Below are positions 19,980 through 30,367 of a stretch of 64,000 bases of DNA, one piece after another; within the stretch, counting starts at the first letter, position 1; the number at the start of each line of letters is the position of its first letter. The notes under the pieces are model-generated. The model made no database searches and was not told the origin of the DNA. It saw only the letters and a program-made list of their open reading frames with translations. Source of the stretch: an endosymbiont of unidentified scaly snail isolate Monju (lineage in GTDB: Bacteria; Pseudomonadota; Gammaproteobacteria; Chromatiales; Chromatiaceae); NCBI RefSeq assembly GCF_000801295.1, contig NZ_AP012978.1:1178001-1242000 (forward strand), read 5' to 3'. A program made the translations under genes and the position numbers.

Positions 19980-20408
19980 TCAACCGTCTTCCAGCACCCG
20001 CACCATACGCCGGTGGGGAATGCCGGCGTCCTCGAATACCTCGCCCTCGGGCTGGAAGCCGAAACGGCGATAGAATGGCTCTGCCGTGCACTGGGCGTTG
20101 AGAAAGACGGTGCGCAGTCCCGCTCGCCTGGCCTCTGCCAGCAGGGTGTGCAGCAGCGCCGAGCCCACGCCCCGGCCACGCCAGTCGCGGTGCACGGCCA
20201 TGCGGCCGATGTGCCCGTTGGCCAGCAGGCGGCCGGTGCCGATGGCCTGTCTGTCGGGCGAGAGGGCCAGCAGGTGAAGGGCTTTGGCATCCTCGGCATC
20301 TTCTTCGAGTTCAGCCGGCACCCCCTGTTCATGGACGAAGACCGCAAAGCGGATGGCCAGCAGGGTCTCGCGCTCGCTGGCCCAGTCGGCAATACGGATC
20401 TCAGTCAT
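19980..20408 (-). CDS. GNAT family N-acetyltransferase
   Basis: A 142-residue acyltransferase. The acetyl-CoA motif is RMAVHRDWRGRGVGSALLH (Q/R-x-x-G-x-G/A as RGRGVG), and AEPFYRRFGFQPEGE is the typical C-terminal motif. ElaA-type relatives share the start RFAVFVHEQGVP. The substrate is unknown. ATG 20408 overlaps the end of the upstream roxA gene by 8 bases, so the two are probably co-translated; the longer frame upstream is a roxA shadow. Confidence 0.85.
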   Translation of the reverse strand: MTEIRIADWASERETLLAIRFAVFVHEQGVPAELEEDAEDAKALHLLALSPDRQAIGTGRLLANGHIGRMAVHRDWRGRGVGSALLHTLLAEARRAGLRTVFLNAQCTAEPFYRRFGFQPEGEVFEDAGIPHRRMVRVLEDG

Positions 20409-21513
20409 CGGCCACCAGCCAGCCACGCGCCAGCAGGGTCTCGACCACCGGGGCGGCATCCGCTGGCAGGCTGCCCTGGCCGAAACGGCGCTGGCGGCAC
20501 AGTGTTTCGAGGGTCTGTGCGTGCGTGCTATCGAACACCAGGCATTCGCCCTGGCTGCAGAGCGCCAGGCGGCCCGCTTCCAGCTCGACCAGGGTGAAAC
20601 GCGCCCAGGGGTGGCGACGCAACGCTGAACCGTCGAAGGCGGGCGGGGTGTCGGGGGGCTCGATCTCGAAGCCGGGCTTGGGTTCGGTCAGCCAGGCGGC
20701 GAGCCAGCGCCGGAAATCGGGGATATCGTCGGGCACGATGCCGCCGATGAGACGGCGCGCGGTGGCCAGGTCACGGGGCTGGAGTCGCGTGGGCAGGTCG
20801 GTATCGCTGCCGACGTGGTCGCCGAGCTGTGGGCGTGCCGTCTGCGCGAGATGTTCCAGCCAGGCGGCGGCCAGTTCCAGGTCGGTGGGGCCGCGCATGC
20901 CCACCGACCAGGTCATGCATTCGCCCTCGGCAATGCCCCAGTGGGCCACATGGGGCGGCAGGTAGAGTACGTCGCCCGGTTCCAGCAGCCACTCCTCGTT
21001 TACCGGGAAATCACGCAGCACGCGTAGCTGGCAGTCGGGCAGCAGGTCGTCATCGGTAAAGACGTGGTCGCTCAGGCGCCACCGCCGCCGCCCTTGCGCC
21101 TGTACCAGGAAGACGTCATAGCTGTCGGTATGCGGACCGACCCCGCCGCCATCGACTGCATAGCTGATCATGATGTCGTCGAGTCGCCAGTCGGGGATGA
21201 AGTCGAAGGCGTCCAGCAGGTCCGCGACCTCGGGCAGGTACTTGTCCACGTCCTGCACCAGAAGGGTCCAGTCGCGGTCGGGCAAAGTGGCGAAGTCGCT
21301 CTCGTCGAAGGGGCCGTGCCGCAATGTCCATTCGCCATTGGTATGCATGATCAGCCGGCTCTCGATGTCCTCCTCGCAGGCCAGGCCGGCGAGCTCCTCG
21401 GGCGAGAGTGCGAGTCGGTCCGGGGCGATGGCCTGGCGCAGCAGCAGAGGACGCTTGCCCCAGTATCGGTCGAGAAATTCGGACCTGTCGATGTCGAGGA
21501 ATGCCAGTGTCAT
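20401..21513 (-). CDS. roxA: JmjC/cupin ribosomal oxygenase (YcfD/RoxA type)
   Basis: RoxA is a 2-oxoglutarate and Fe(II)-dependent arginine hydroxylase acting on ribosomal protein L16. The protein has 370 residues. The JmjC metal site can be read as HTDSYDVFLVQ (His and Asp) and LPPHVAHWG (distal His). The N-terminus FLDRYWGKRPLLLRQA is characteristic, and the C-terminal winged-helix part is about residues 270-370. ATG 21513 was chosen because family similarity starts there. Followed by the overlapping GNAT gene. Confidence 0.92.
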   Translation of the reverse strand: MTLAFLDIDRSEFLDRYWGKRPLLLRQAIAPDRLALSPEELAGLACEEDIESRLIMHTNGEWTLRHGPFDESDFATLPDRDWTLLVQDVDKYLPEVADLLDAFDFIPDWRLDDIMISYAVDGGGVGPHTDSYDVFLVQAQGRRRWRLSDHVFTDDDLLPDCQLRVLRDFPVNEEWLLEPGDVLYLPPHVAHWGIAEGECMTWSVGMRGPTDLELAAAWLEHLAQTARPQLGDHVGSDTDLPTRLQPRDLATARRLIGGIVPDDIPDFRRWLAAWLTEPKPGFEIEPPDTPPAFDGSALRRHPWARFTLVELEAGRLALCSQGECLVFDSTHAQTLETLCRQRRFGQGSLPADAAPVVETLLARGWLVADD

Positions 21514-21663
21514 GTCGTATTGTGGTTCGCCACTTCTCGGTTTTTTGCCATTGCGGGCGACCTCGATATTCAAGTATCGGGTATGGCAAGAACGTATTGT
21601 AACTGTTGTCATGAACAGACACCGGAGCGGTGCTTCGTCTTACGTTGAATTACTTGCGAAGGC

Positions 21664-21692
21664 TTGAACTTTGGGTGATCTACCGGTCTAAT
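21664..21692 (+). promoter_or_regulatory. Candidate sigma70 promoter for the OmpA-like gene
   Basis: TTGAAC (21664-21669) and TCTAAT (21687-21692) are separated by 17 bases, about 108 bases before the chosen ATG. This is one of the better promoter matches in the window and fits a strongly expressed outer-membrane protein with its own terminator. Confidence 0.65.
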
Positions 21693-21799
21693 GCACGCAG
21701 AAACGGCTCGCCCGTGTCGGGCTCGCGTCACACTTTGTCCTCGACCACACCAGCAGGGGCCCCGTTCATTCAGAAGGAATCATTATGGGGAGGAAAACC

Positions 21800-22501
21800 A
21801 TGTTCCAGAAGATCGAAAACAAGATTGTTGCCCGTATCGCACCGCTCGGCCTGGCGATAGGTCTGGCCTTGGGTGGCGTGGGCGTCGCCGGTGCCGCATC
21901 GCATGGTGGCGGTAGCGTTGCCGGCCCTTACCTGACCGATGCAGAGGGCAAGACGGTATTCACCGGTTTCAGCAAGTGCTGGAAGACTGTCGGCGGTGTG
22001 GCCACCCCGGTTACCGAGTGTCCCAACACCCCGAAGGGTGTCGAAGTCAACGCCTTCGGCTGCCCGCTGGACACCGATCGTGATGGCGTGGCCGATTACA
22101 TGGACAAGTGCCCCAACAGTCGTCCGAATGCGCGGGTCAATGCCGATGGTTGTGAAATCGTCGAGAACATCACCATCCAGACCACCATCGACCATTTCGA
22201 TTTCGACAGTGCCGAACTGAAACCCGCCATGATGTCTGCCCTGGACGATGTCGCGGCCAAGCTCAATGCCTCGCCGGGCAATCAACAGGTGCTGGTGATC
22301 GCTCACACCGATTCCACCGGTCCGGAAGGCTACAACCAGCGTCTGTCCGAGCGCCGTGCGCAGGCTGCCGCCGACTACCTGGCCGGCAAGGGCATCACCA
22401 ACCTGAGCATCAAGGGTATGGGTGAGAGCCAGCCGGTGGCCGACAACGGTACCCGTGAAGGCCGTGCCGCCAACCGTCGCGTGGAGATCGTGGTCAAGTA
22501 A
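21800..22501 (+). CDS. OmpA family outer-membrane protein with TSP3-type calcium repeat
   Basis: A 233-residue protein. Signal peptide about residues 1-33 (hydrophobic APLGLAIGLALGGVGVAGAA); a calcium-binding thrombospondin-3-like segment (LDTDRDGVADYMDKCPNS) with paired cysteines; a C-terminal OmpA peptidoglycan-binding domain (FDFDSAELKP ... AHTDSTGPEGYNQRLSERRA ... ANRRVEIVVK). There is no N-terminal eight-strand barrel, so it is an anchored or periplasmic OmpA_C protein. ATG 21800 follows GGGGAGG closely; ATG 21785 (AAGGAA upstream) is an alternative adding five residues. Confidence 0.9.
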   Translation: MFQKIENKIVARIAPLGLAIGLALGGVGVAGAASHGGGSVAGPYLTDAEGKTVFTGFSKCWKTVGGVATPVTECPNTPKGVEVNAFGCPLDTDRDGVADYMDKCPNSRPNARVNADGCEIVENITIQTTIDHFDFDSAELKPAMMSALDDVAAKLNASPGNQQVLVIAHTDSTGPEGYNQRLSERRAQAAADYLAGKGITNLSIKGMGESQPVADNGTREGRAANRRVEIVVK

Positions 22502-22520
22502 TCGGTACCGCATCAACCAC

Positions 22521-22554
22521 AAAAAAAGCCGCGGCTGTTGCCGCGGCTTTTTTG
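22521..22554. terminator. Strong bidirectional terminator between ompA-like gene and purB
   Basis: AAAAAAAGCCGCGG and CCGCGGCTTTTTTT form a near-perfect stem around CTGTTG, with an A-run on one side and a T-run on the other. It can stop both the OmpA-like transcript and the converging purB transcript. Confidence 0.95.
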
Positions 22555-22651
22555 TTGGCACCCCCTTCAGGGAAGCCCTGAAAAGTGTGTTCTCCCTTCC
22601 CCTGCGTGTGGGGCAGGCGCTTGATCGGAGCCCCTTGGAATCGGCGGGTTC

Positions 22652-24076
<1,425 letters not shown>

Positions 24077-24127
24077 TTATACAACCGATGAAAGCGCCGG
24101 GCGGCATGCGCCCGGCTTTGGAGAAGA

Positions 24128-24523
24128 TTACTGCTGTTGCGGCATGGCCGGCATCTGCGGCGGGGTGACGGGCTGCTGCTCCATCATGCCGCCGACCTTG
24201 TCCTTGGTGGCTTCCACGACTTCGCTGGCCTTCTGCTTGACCTGGTCGTAGGTCTGCACGGCTTTCTCCTTGACCTCGGCCACGACCTCGCTGGTCTTTT
24301 CGGTTGCGTCCGAAACAGTCTCGCGGGTGGTTTCCCAAGCCTTGCTGCCGACGGCTGCGGCCTTGTCGGCCATGTCCGCTGAAGGCTCGGTAGTCGTCGA
24401 GGTTGTTGTGGCCGGAGCCTGTTGTTTGGCGGCACCGGAACCGGCGCGGTCATCGGCATCCTGGTCGCTGCACGCGCCGAGAGCGAGCGTGGCGATGGCA
24501 AGGGCGATCATGGTCTTCTTCAT
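24128..24523 (-). CDS. Small lipoprotein with helical (amphipathic) repeats
   Basis: A 131-residue lipoprotein: ATG 24523, signal segment MKKTMIALAIATLALGAC with lipobox LGAC (Cys18). A Thr/Ala-rich linker precedes a long amphipathic helical stretch (about residues 50-115) of roughly 11-residue periodicity (SDATEKTSEVVAEVKEK, YDQVKQKASEVVEATKDK), and a Gln/Pro-rich end. The repeat style resembles YtxH or apolipophorin-like proteins, but I cannot assign a function. It lies between hflD and purB, where E. coli has no gene. Reading frames upstream of the chosen ATG lack support. Confidence 0.75.
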   Translation of the reverse strand: MKKTMIALAIATLALGACSDQDADDRAGSGAAKQQAPATTTSTTTEPSADMADKAAAVGSKAWETTRETVSDATEKTSEVVAEVKEKAVQTYDQVKQKASEVVEATKDKVGGMMEQQPVTPPQMPAMPQQQ

Positions 24524-24597
24524 TGCGTTGTTTCTCCCTGTAGTAACGATCCCCTCCGTTTGGGGAACGGCGATACTGCGCCGGATCGGGCTTTTTG

Positions 24598-25224
24598 TCA
24601 CCCTGTTCCTTGCAGCAGGGAGCGCGCCGTATCCGCCAGGCGACGCCGTCCCAGCAGGACTTGCCAGCGTTTGCCGCCACACTGACGCCAGAGCACGACA
24701 GCGCGCAGCCCGGCGAGCAGGCAGGCCCGGATGTCGTCGGCGATCGTCGGGTTCTGCAGGTACAGGGGTTCTCCCTTGACCAGGATGGGCGGCGGCACCG
24801 GGCTGATATGGCGCTGGTAGAGGCGGGCGAGCTGGGCGTGAAGGGGAAAGTCCGGCAGGTCGAAATGTACCTGTTTTTCTTCCAGCTGTTCCAGGTCGTG
24901 GCCGAGCTCGGCGAGCCGTTCCCGGTCACGGCTCAGCTTGTCGCCATGGTGCAGCAGGCCGATCACGTAGCGCGCGATCTCCAGATCACGCGAGGCCGGC
25001 GATTCGAGCTGTTCGAGCAGGGTCAGCAGGCCCAGGCGCACACCGGCAAGGTTGCCGAACACCGCTTCGGTGCTCTCGGGCTCGAAGGCAAACAGCGAGC
25101 CGATGCTGGCCGCCATGGCCTGCTCGTCGGCGCGACCGTGACGCGCCAGGTCGCGCACCAGGCGGGCGGCCTGGAAGACCCCGGCCAGGGCAAGGGTGCG
25201 CTCGTTGTCGTCGTGGCGGCTCAT
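24598..25224 (-). CDS. hflD: High-frequency lysogenisation protein HflD
   Basis: The 208-residue mostly helical protein matches the HflD (YcfC) family: [20 protein letters not shown] near the start and [20 protein letters not shown] near the end. In E. coli HflD is a membrane-associated protein that affects phage lambda CII; its normal role is not clear. Its ATG overlaps the mnmA stop (ATGA), as expected for the conserved nudJ-mnmA-hflD operon. Confidence 0.93.
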   Translation of the reverse strand: MSRHDDNERTLALAGVFQAARLVRDLARHGRADEQAMAASIGSLFAFEPESTEAVFGNLAGVRLGLLTLLEQLESPASRDLEIARYVIGLLHHGDKLSRDRERLAELGHDLEQLEEKQVHFDLPDFPLHAQLARLYQRHISPVPPPILVKGEPLYLQNPTIADDIRACLLAGLRAVVLWRQCGGKRWQVLLGRRRLADTARSLLQGTG

Positions 25225-26306
25225 CGGATGATGCCTCCGCCCAGGCAGGTGTCGTCCAGGTAGAACACCACCGACTGCCCGGGGGTGATGGCGCGCTGGG
25301 GCTCGGCAAAGCGCACCTGCGCCAGCTCACCGTCGAGGGTGACCTCGCAGGTCTGCAGGGGCTGGCGATGACGACAGCGCGCACGACAGGTGAATTGCGC
25401 GGCCGGTGGCTGTCCCGCCACCCAATGGAGCTGCTCGGCGGTGAGATCCCGCTGCAGCAGGGCAGGGTGGTCGTGACCTTGCACCACGCGCAGCACGTTA
25501 CGCTCGAGATCCTTGGCGGCCACGAACCAGGGCCGGTTGTCGCCATCGGCGCGTCCACCGATGCCCAGGCCCTGGCGTTGCCCGATGGTGTAGTACATCA
25601 GGCCCTGATGGCGGCCGATCACCTCGCCCTCGAGCGTCTCGATGTCGCCGGGCTGCGCGGGCAGGTATTGCGCCAGGAAGTCACGGAAGCGGCGCTCGCC
25701 GATGAAGCAGATGCCGGTGCTGTCCTTCTTGCGGAAGTTGGCAAAACCGGCCTGCTCGGCGATCTGCCGCACTGCAGGCTTGGGCAGATCGTGCAACGGG
25801 AACAGGGCGTGCTGGAGGGCATGCTGCCCCAGCATGTAAAGGAAATAGGTCTGGTCCTTGTTTTCGTCGGTGGCGCGTACCAGTTCGCAGCGGCCACCGG
25901 GCAGGCGGCGGATGCCCGCGTAATGACCAGTGGCGATGTAATCGGCACCCAGGTCGAGGGCATGCTCGAGAAAGGCCTTGAACTTGATCTCGCGGTTGCA
26001 CAGCACGTCGGGATTGGGTGTGCGCCCGGCACGGTATTCGGAGAGAAAGTGCGCGAATACCCGGTCCCAGTACTCGGCCGAGAAGTTGACCGTCAGCAGC
26101 TCGATGCCCAGGCGTTCGGCGACCTGTTGTGCGTCGGCAAGGTCTTCGGCGGCCGAGCAGTATTCCTCTGTGTCGTCCTCTTCCCAGTTCTTCATGAACA
26201 GGCCGGTGACCCGGTAGCCGGACTCGAGCAGACGCAGGGCGGCCACCGAGGAATCGACCCCACCGGAGAGACCGACGATCACGTGTGCACCTGCCTCAGT
26301 CGTCAT
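25221..26306 (-). CDS. mnmA: tRNA-specific 2-thiouridylase MnmA
   Basis: MnmA adds the 2-thio group to U34 of tRNA Lys, Glu and Gln, receiving sulfur through the Tus relay. The 361-residue protein has the PP-loop SGGVDSS (about residues 14-20), the first catalytic Cys in [12 protein letters not shown] (about 108) and the second in [11 protein letters not shown] (about 206). The start overlaps the end of nudJ by 11 bases, and its stop overlaps the hflD start. Confidence 0.97.
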   Translation of the reverse strand: MTTEAGAHVIVGLSGGVDSSVAALRLLESGYRVTGLFMKNWEEDDTEEYCSAAEDLADAQQVAERLGIELLTVNFSAEYWDRVFAHFLSEYRAGRTPNPDVLCNREIKFKAFLEHALDLGADYIATGHYAGIRRLPGGRCELVRATDENKDQTYFLYMLGQHALQHALFPLHDLPKPAVRQIAEQAGFANFRKKDSTGICFIGERRFRDFLAQYLPAQPGDIETLEGEVIGRHQGLMYYTIGQRQGLGIGGRADGDNRPWFVAAKDLERNVLRVVQGHDHPALLQRDLTAEQLHWVAGQPPAAQFTCRARCRHRQPLQTCEVTLDGELAQVRFAEPQRAITPGQSVVFYLDDTCLGGGIIR

Positions 26307-26760
26307 CGCTGCTCTCCAGGTCGTGCAGCAAGTCCAGCGGATGGGCGATTCCCCGCTCGGCGTCGCGCACGCATTGCATCACCAGGGGGCTGCGCAGAGG
26401 CAGGCGGCCAGAGGCCAGTTCGTCTGCCTCCGCCCAGCGCAGGTCCAGGATGGCCGGGTCGCGGACCTGGCCGACGATCTCGCCGTCGGTCTCGCCGAGA
26501 AAACAGAAGCGCAGATAGGTGTCGCCATCCGCGCTGGTCTGCCAGCGGTAGATGCCGAGCAGGGCAGTGGGGCGAAAGGCCAGGCGGGTCTCCTCGCGAA
26601 CCTCGCGAATCACCGCATCGTGCAGGGACTCGCCGGGCTCCAGGTGTCCGGCCGGCTGGTTGTATACCGGCGCGCCGTCGGGTGCCTCCTCGACCAGCAG
26701 GTGACGACCAGCCGAGTCGCGGATGACGGCGGCGACAGTGACGCGGGGGCTCCATCTCAT
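26296..26760 (-). CDS. nudJ: Nudix phosphatase NudJ
   Basis: NudJ hydrolyses HMP-PP and other nucleoside di- and triphosphates. The 154-residue protein has an intact Nudix box, [22 protein letters not shown] (split here: GHLEPGES then REVREET), and the family start RVTVAAVI and YNQPAG. ATG 26760 gives the usual MxWxPRVTVA start; ATG 26766 adds two residues. First gene of nudJ-mnmA-hflD as in E. coli (ymfB). Confidence 0.92.
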   Translation of the reverse strand: MRWSPRVTVAAVIRDSAGRHLLVEEAPDGAPVYNQPAGHLEPGESLHDAVIREVREETRLAFRPTALLGIYRWQTSADGDTYLRFCFLGETDGEIVGQVRDPAILDLRWAEADELASGRLPLRSPLVMQCVRDAERGIAHPLDLLHDLESSDDD

Positions 26761-26796
26761 GAGCACATTCTACTCGTCGGCAGGAAGCAGAAACAG

Positions 26797-26821
26797 AAAC
26801 CCCGGCACGAGGCCGGGGTTT
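26797..26821 (-). terminator. Hairpin after the BI-1 family gene
   Basis: AAACCCCGGC and GCCGGGGTTT pair around a short loop, 20 bases after the BI-1 stop (minus strand) and upstream of nudJ. The following minus-strand bases (CTGTTTCTG) are only moderately T-rich, so termination may be partial. Confidence 0.65.
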
Positions 26822-26840
26822 GCAGGCAGGACGGGGAGAA

Positions 26841-27512
26841 TTACTCGTCGCTGCCGAAGATACCGAGGATCTGCAACAGGCTGATGAAGATGTTGAAGAT
26901 GGTCAGGTACAGGCCGTAGGTGGCCATGATGTAGTTGGTCTCGCCGCCACGCACGATGCGCGCGGTGTCGAACAGGATGAAGCCGCTCATCACCAGGATC
27001 ACGCCGGCGGAGACGGCCAGGGCCAATGCCGGCAACTCCAGGAAGATGTTGGCGACCATGGCCACCACCAGCACCATCATGCCGGCGAACAGGAAACCGC
27101 CGAGGAAGCTGAAGTCGCGCTTGCTGGTCAGGGCGTAACCCGACAGGCCGAGGAAGATCACCCCGGTGCCACCAAAGGCGGTGGCGATGATCTGCGGGCC
27201 GTTCGGCAGCGCCAGGTACATCGACAGGATCGGCCCCAGGCCGAAGCCCAGCAGGCCGGTAATGAGGAAGATCACGCCGATGCCGGCAGCCGAGTTGGCG
27301 GTGCGCGGCAGTACGAAGATGCCCAGCACCATCGAGGCGATCACCGAGACCATGTAGGCGATCGGCGGCACGTTCAGGCTGATCGACACCCCCGCCATCA
27401 GGGCGCTGAAAAACAGCGTTGCCGACAGCAGCAGATAGGTGTTCTTGAGAACCTTGTTGATCGAGCCCGCCTGTGTGGCGGTGCTGGAAACAACGGTTTG
27501 ATAGCGATTCAT
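26841..27512 (-). CDS. Bax inhibitor-1 (BI-1/YccA) family inner-membrane protein
   Basis: The 223-residue protein has seven predicted membrane segments, starting after a soluble N-terminus (about residues 1-25). The BI-1 signature stretch is near GFILFDTARIVRGGETNYI with conserved acidic residues, and the end is NIFISLLQILGIFGS. E. coli YccA modulates FtsH protease; others act as pH-sensitive calcium leak channels. Which applies is unknown. ATG 27512 follows GGGAGGG. Confidence 0.92.
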   Translation of the reverse strand: MNRYQTVVSSTATQAGSINKVLKNTYLLLSATLFFSALMAGVSISLNVPPIAYMVSVIASMVLGIFVLPRTANSAAGIGVIFLITGLLGFGLGPILSMYLALPNGPQIIATAFGGTGVIFLGLSGYALTSKRDFSFLGGFLFAGMMVLVVAMVANIFLELPALALAVSAGVILVMSGFILFDTARIVRGGETNYIMATYGLYLTIFNIFISLLQILGIFGSDE

Positions 27513-27645
27513 GGTGTCATTGCCCTCCCGAGGCATCAGGAAACCGAAATCCTGGCAAGTATGAGATCCCGCGCTGGGGTCTAAGTTCGCTCCAGCATAC
27601 CGAAAAAGGCGCCATGGTCAATGCGACAGGGTGTGCCAAAGACGG

Positions 27646-27680
27646 TTATTTTACGGGGGATTTCCGGTATATTGCCGGCC
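27646..27680 (+). promoter_or_regulatory. Possible stable-RNA promoter, now separated from tRNA-Ser by IS copy 2
   Basis: TATATT (27668-27673) is followed by a GC-rich discriminator (GCCGGCC), as in stringently controlled tRNA promoters; the -35 region (TTATTT or GTTATT) is weak. No coding sequence follows before the IS, and the first gene beyond it is tRNA-Ser. Removing the IS would put the tRNA about 150 bases downstream. Confidence 0.35.
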
Positions 27681-27824
27681 TCTGTCGTCGGCGCCTGGGT
27701 CGGTTTGACGCCGGGAAGACTCCGAGTCAAGCTCCTCCCCGTATGTGGGGGGAATGCAAAACTTTTTCAGGGGTGAACCGCCCCGGGTTTCCCGGAGACT
27801 CCATTTCTTGAGAGGATAGAGTCT

Positions 27825-29044
<1,220 letters not shown>

Positions 29045-29121
29045 CTCAAACAAAACAGTCTCCGGAATATCCGGGGCGGTTCAGGGGTTTTCCAGAACCG
29101 GGCGCGATGGACAGGCAATCC

Positions 29122-29211
29122 GGAGAGGTGGCAGAGCGGTTGAATGCAACGGTCTTGAAAACCGTCGAGGGTTGACGCCCTCCGTGGGTTCGAATCCCAC
29201 CCTCTCCGCCA
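29122..29211 (+). tRNA. tRNA-Ser (UGA anticodon)
   Basis: A 90-nt class II tRNA: acceptor GGAGAGG/CCTCTCC, long variable arm (GAGGGTTGACGCCCTC), T arm GGGTTCGAATCCC, encoded CCA at 29209-29211. The anticodon loop CTTGAAA gives UGA. IS copy 2 ends 38 bases upstream. Confidence 0.97.
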
Positions 29212-29213
29212 AC

Positions 29214-29247
29214 ACACGAAGGCCCCCGGCAGGGGGCTTTGTCGTGT
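29214..29247 (+). terminator. Terminator after tRNA-Ser
   Basis: GCCCCC and GGGGGC pair around GGCA, followed by TTT, with an outer ACACGA/TCGTGT pair extending the stem. It starts 3 bases after the tRNA. Confidence 0.75.
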
Positions 29248-29276
29248 CAGGAGAGGATCGGAGAGATTTTCTCGTC

Positions 29277-29840
29277 TCAAACCTGAGCGTTCGAGTAGCC
29301 GGAGACAAACACGGTTTCTTTTCCTGTCACGGGATCGAAGCGGTGGCGTTGGATATGACCGATGTCGGCGCCGTAGAGGTGAATGCTGATCGATACCTGG
29401 TCGGGCAGGGCATTGGCCACGCGGTGAATGTCGCCGAGGATGGGGGAGATCCAGTTGATGTCGCCGGGATGAAGGGTTTCGGTGTCTTCCAGGAGCAGCA
29501 GACCCGTAGCCGGATCACGGGAGAAGCGTTCACTGGTCTCGGCGCCGCACAACACTCCCACCATGCCCCAGACGGTGTGGTCGTGGATCGGGGTACGCTG
29601 TCCCGGACCCCAGATGAAGCTGACCACTGAAAAGCGTTTCTCCGGATCGCAGTACAGGAGGTACTGGCAATAGCCATCAGGGCTCGGTCGGGCGAAGGCA
29701 TCGAGCAGCCAGTCGTCATGGGCGATCAGCGTGCGCAGCAAGGGGGCGCCCCCGACAAGCAGGGCAGCCTCGTCGTTGCCCGCGGATGTCACCAGGTGGC
29801 TGAAGTCTTGCAGGAAACGACGGAGGCGCATCGTGTTCAT
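29277..29840 (-). CDS. Cupin thiol dioxygenase (cysteine / 3-mercaptopropionate dioxygenase family)
   Basis: A 187-residue cytosolic non-haem iron enzyme that oxidises a small thiol to its sulfinate. The iron site is TPIHDHTVWGMVGVL (two His) and GDIHRVAN (third His). Bacterial members with this pattern are mostly cysteine or 3-mercaptopropionate dioxygenases; the sequence alone does not tell me which. It converges on tRNA-Ser. ATG 29840 is used; a second in-frame ATG lies three codons downstream (MNTM). Confidence 0.85.
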   Translation of the reverse strand: MNTMRLRRFLQDFSHLVTSAGNDEAALLVGGAPLLRTLIAHDDWLLDAFARPSPDGYCQYLLYCDPEKRFSVVSFIWGPGQRTPIHDHTVWGMVGVLCGAETSERFSRDPATGLLLLEDTETLHPGDINWISPILGDIHRVANALPDQVSISIHLYGADIGHIQRHRFDPVTGKETVFVSGYSNAQV

Positions 29841-30367
29841 TGGTCAATCTCTCGGGTAGGGCGGCAGGTATTCCGGCATGTCCCCGGTCTCGAGCACCTT
29901 GCATGAAGCGTCTGCGACGGCGGCACCATGCCTTCATGACACGAAGGCGGCCGGTGCCGATCGGGTGGGTAAGCGTGTCTGGCGGACGCCGCTAGCAGCG
30001 TCCCCCTGGAAATCGGCATCGACAAGGGAATCCCTGATGATCAATCCCCTCTCCCGCTTGCGGGGGAGGGGATTGGCGCACTTCTACCTCTTGGTTCGCC
30101 CGACCGGGATTCCTGGTTTGCCCATTTCAAATAACTTAAGGGATTCGATGTGCAAAAATGCGCGGCGCTGCTCGGGTATGTCGGGGTCCAACCGGATGGT
30201 CGTACTGGGCGGCACCACGCCATTTTCTTATCACACCATAAAGAAATTACCGGGAAGAACGTCTATCGCGGGCTAAACTTTGGCGCGATAGTGTGTCCAA
30301 TACACGACACCATACGACACAACGGCAGCTGCCCCTGTTTTCCGAGGTGCCCCAATGACTCCCTGTC
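29841..30367. other. Intergenic region without a recognisable gene
   Basis: 527 bases between the divergent dioxygenase and GGDEF genes. No ORF with family content was seen. It contains the CCCCTCTCCCGC palindrome at 30042-30075 and an AT-richer stretch (30118-30250) that may hold promoters for the GGDEF/EAL gene; none could be placed confidently. Confidence 0.6.
30042..30075. repeat. CCCCTCTCCCGC palindromic repeat
   Basis: CAATCCCCTCTCCCGC and GCGGGGGAGGGGATTG form a long stem around TT with one mismatch. Palindromes of this sequence type are common dispersed intergenic repeats in GC-rich bacteria, to my memory. No T-run follows, so it is not a typical terminator. Confidence 0.7.

Noticed and set aside
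30042-30075. Intrinsic terminator
   Set aside because: Strong stem but no T-run on either strand and not adjacent to a gene end; classed as a dispersed palindrome.
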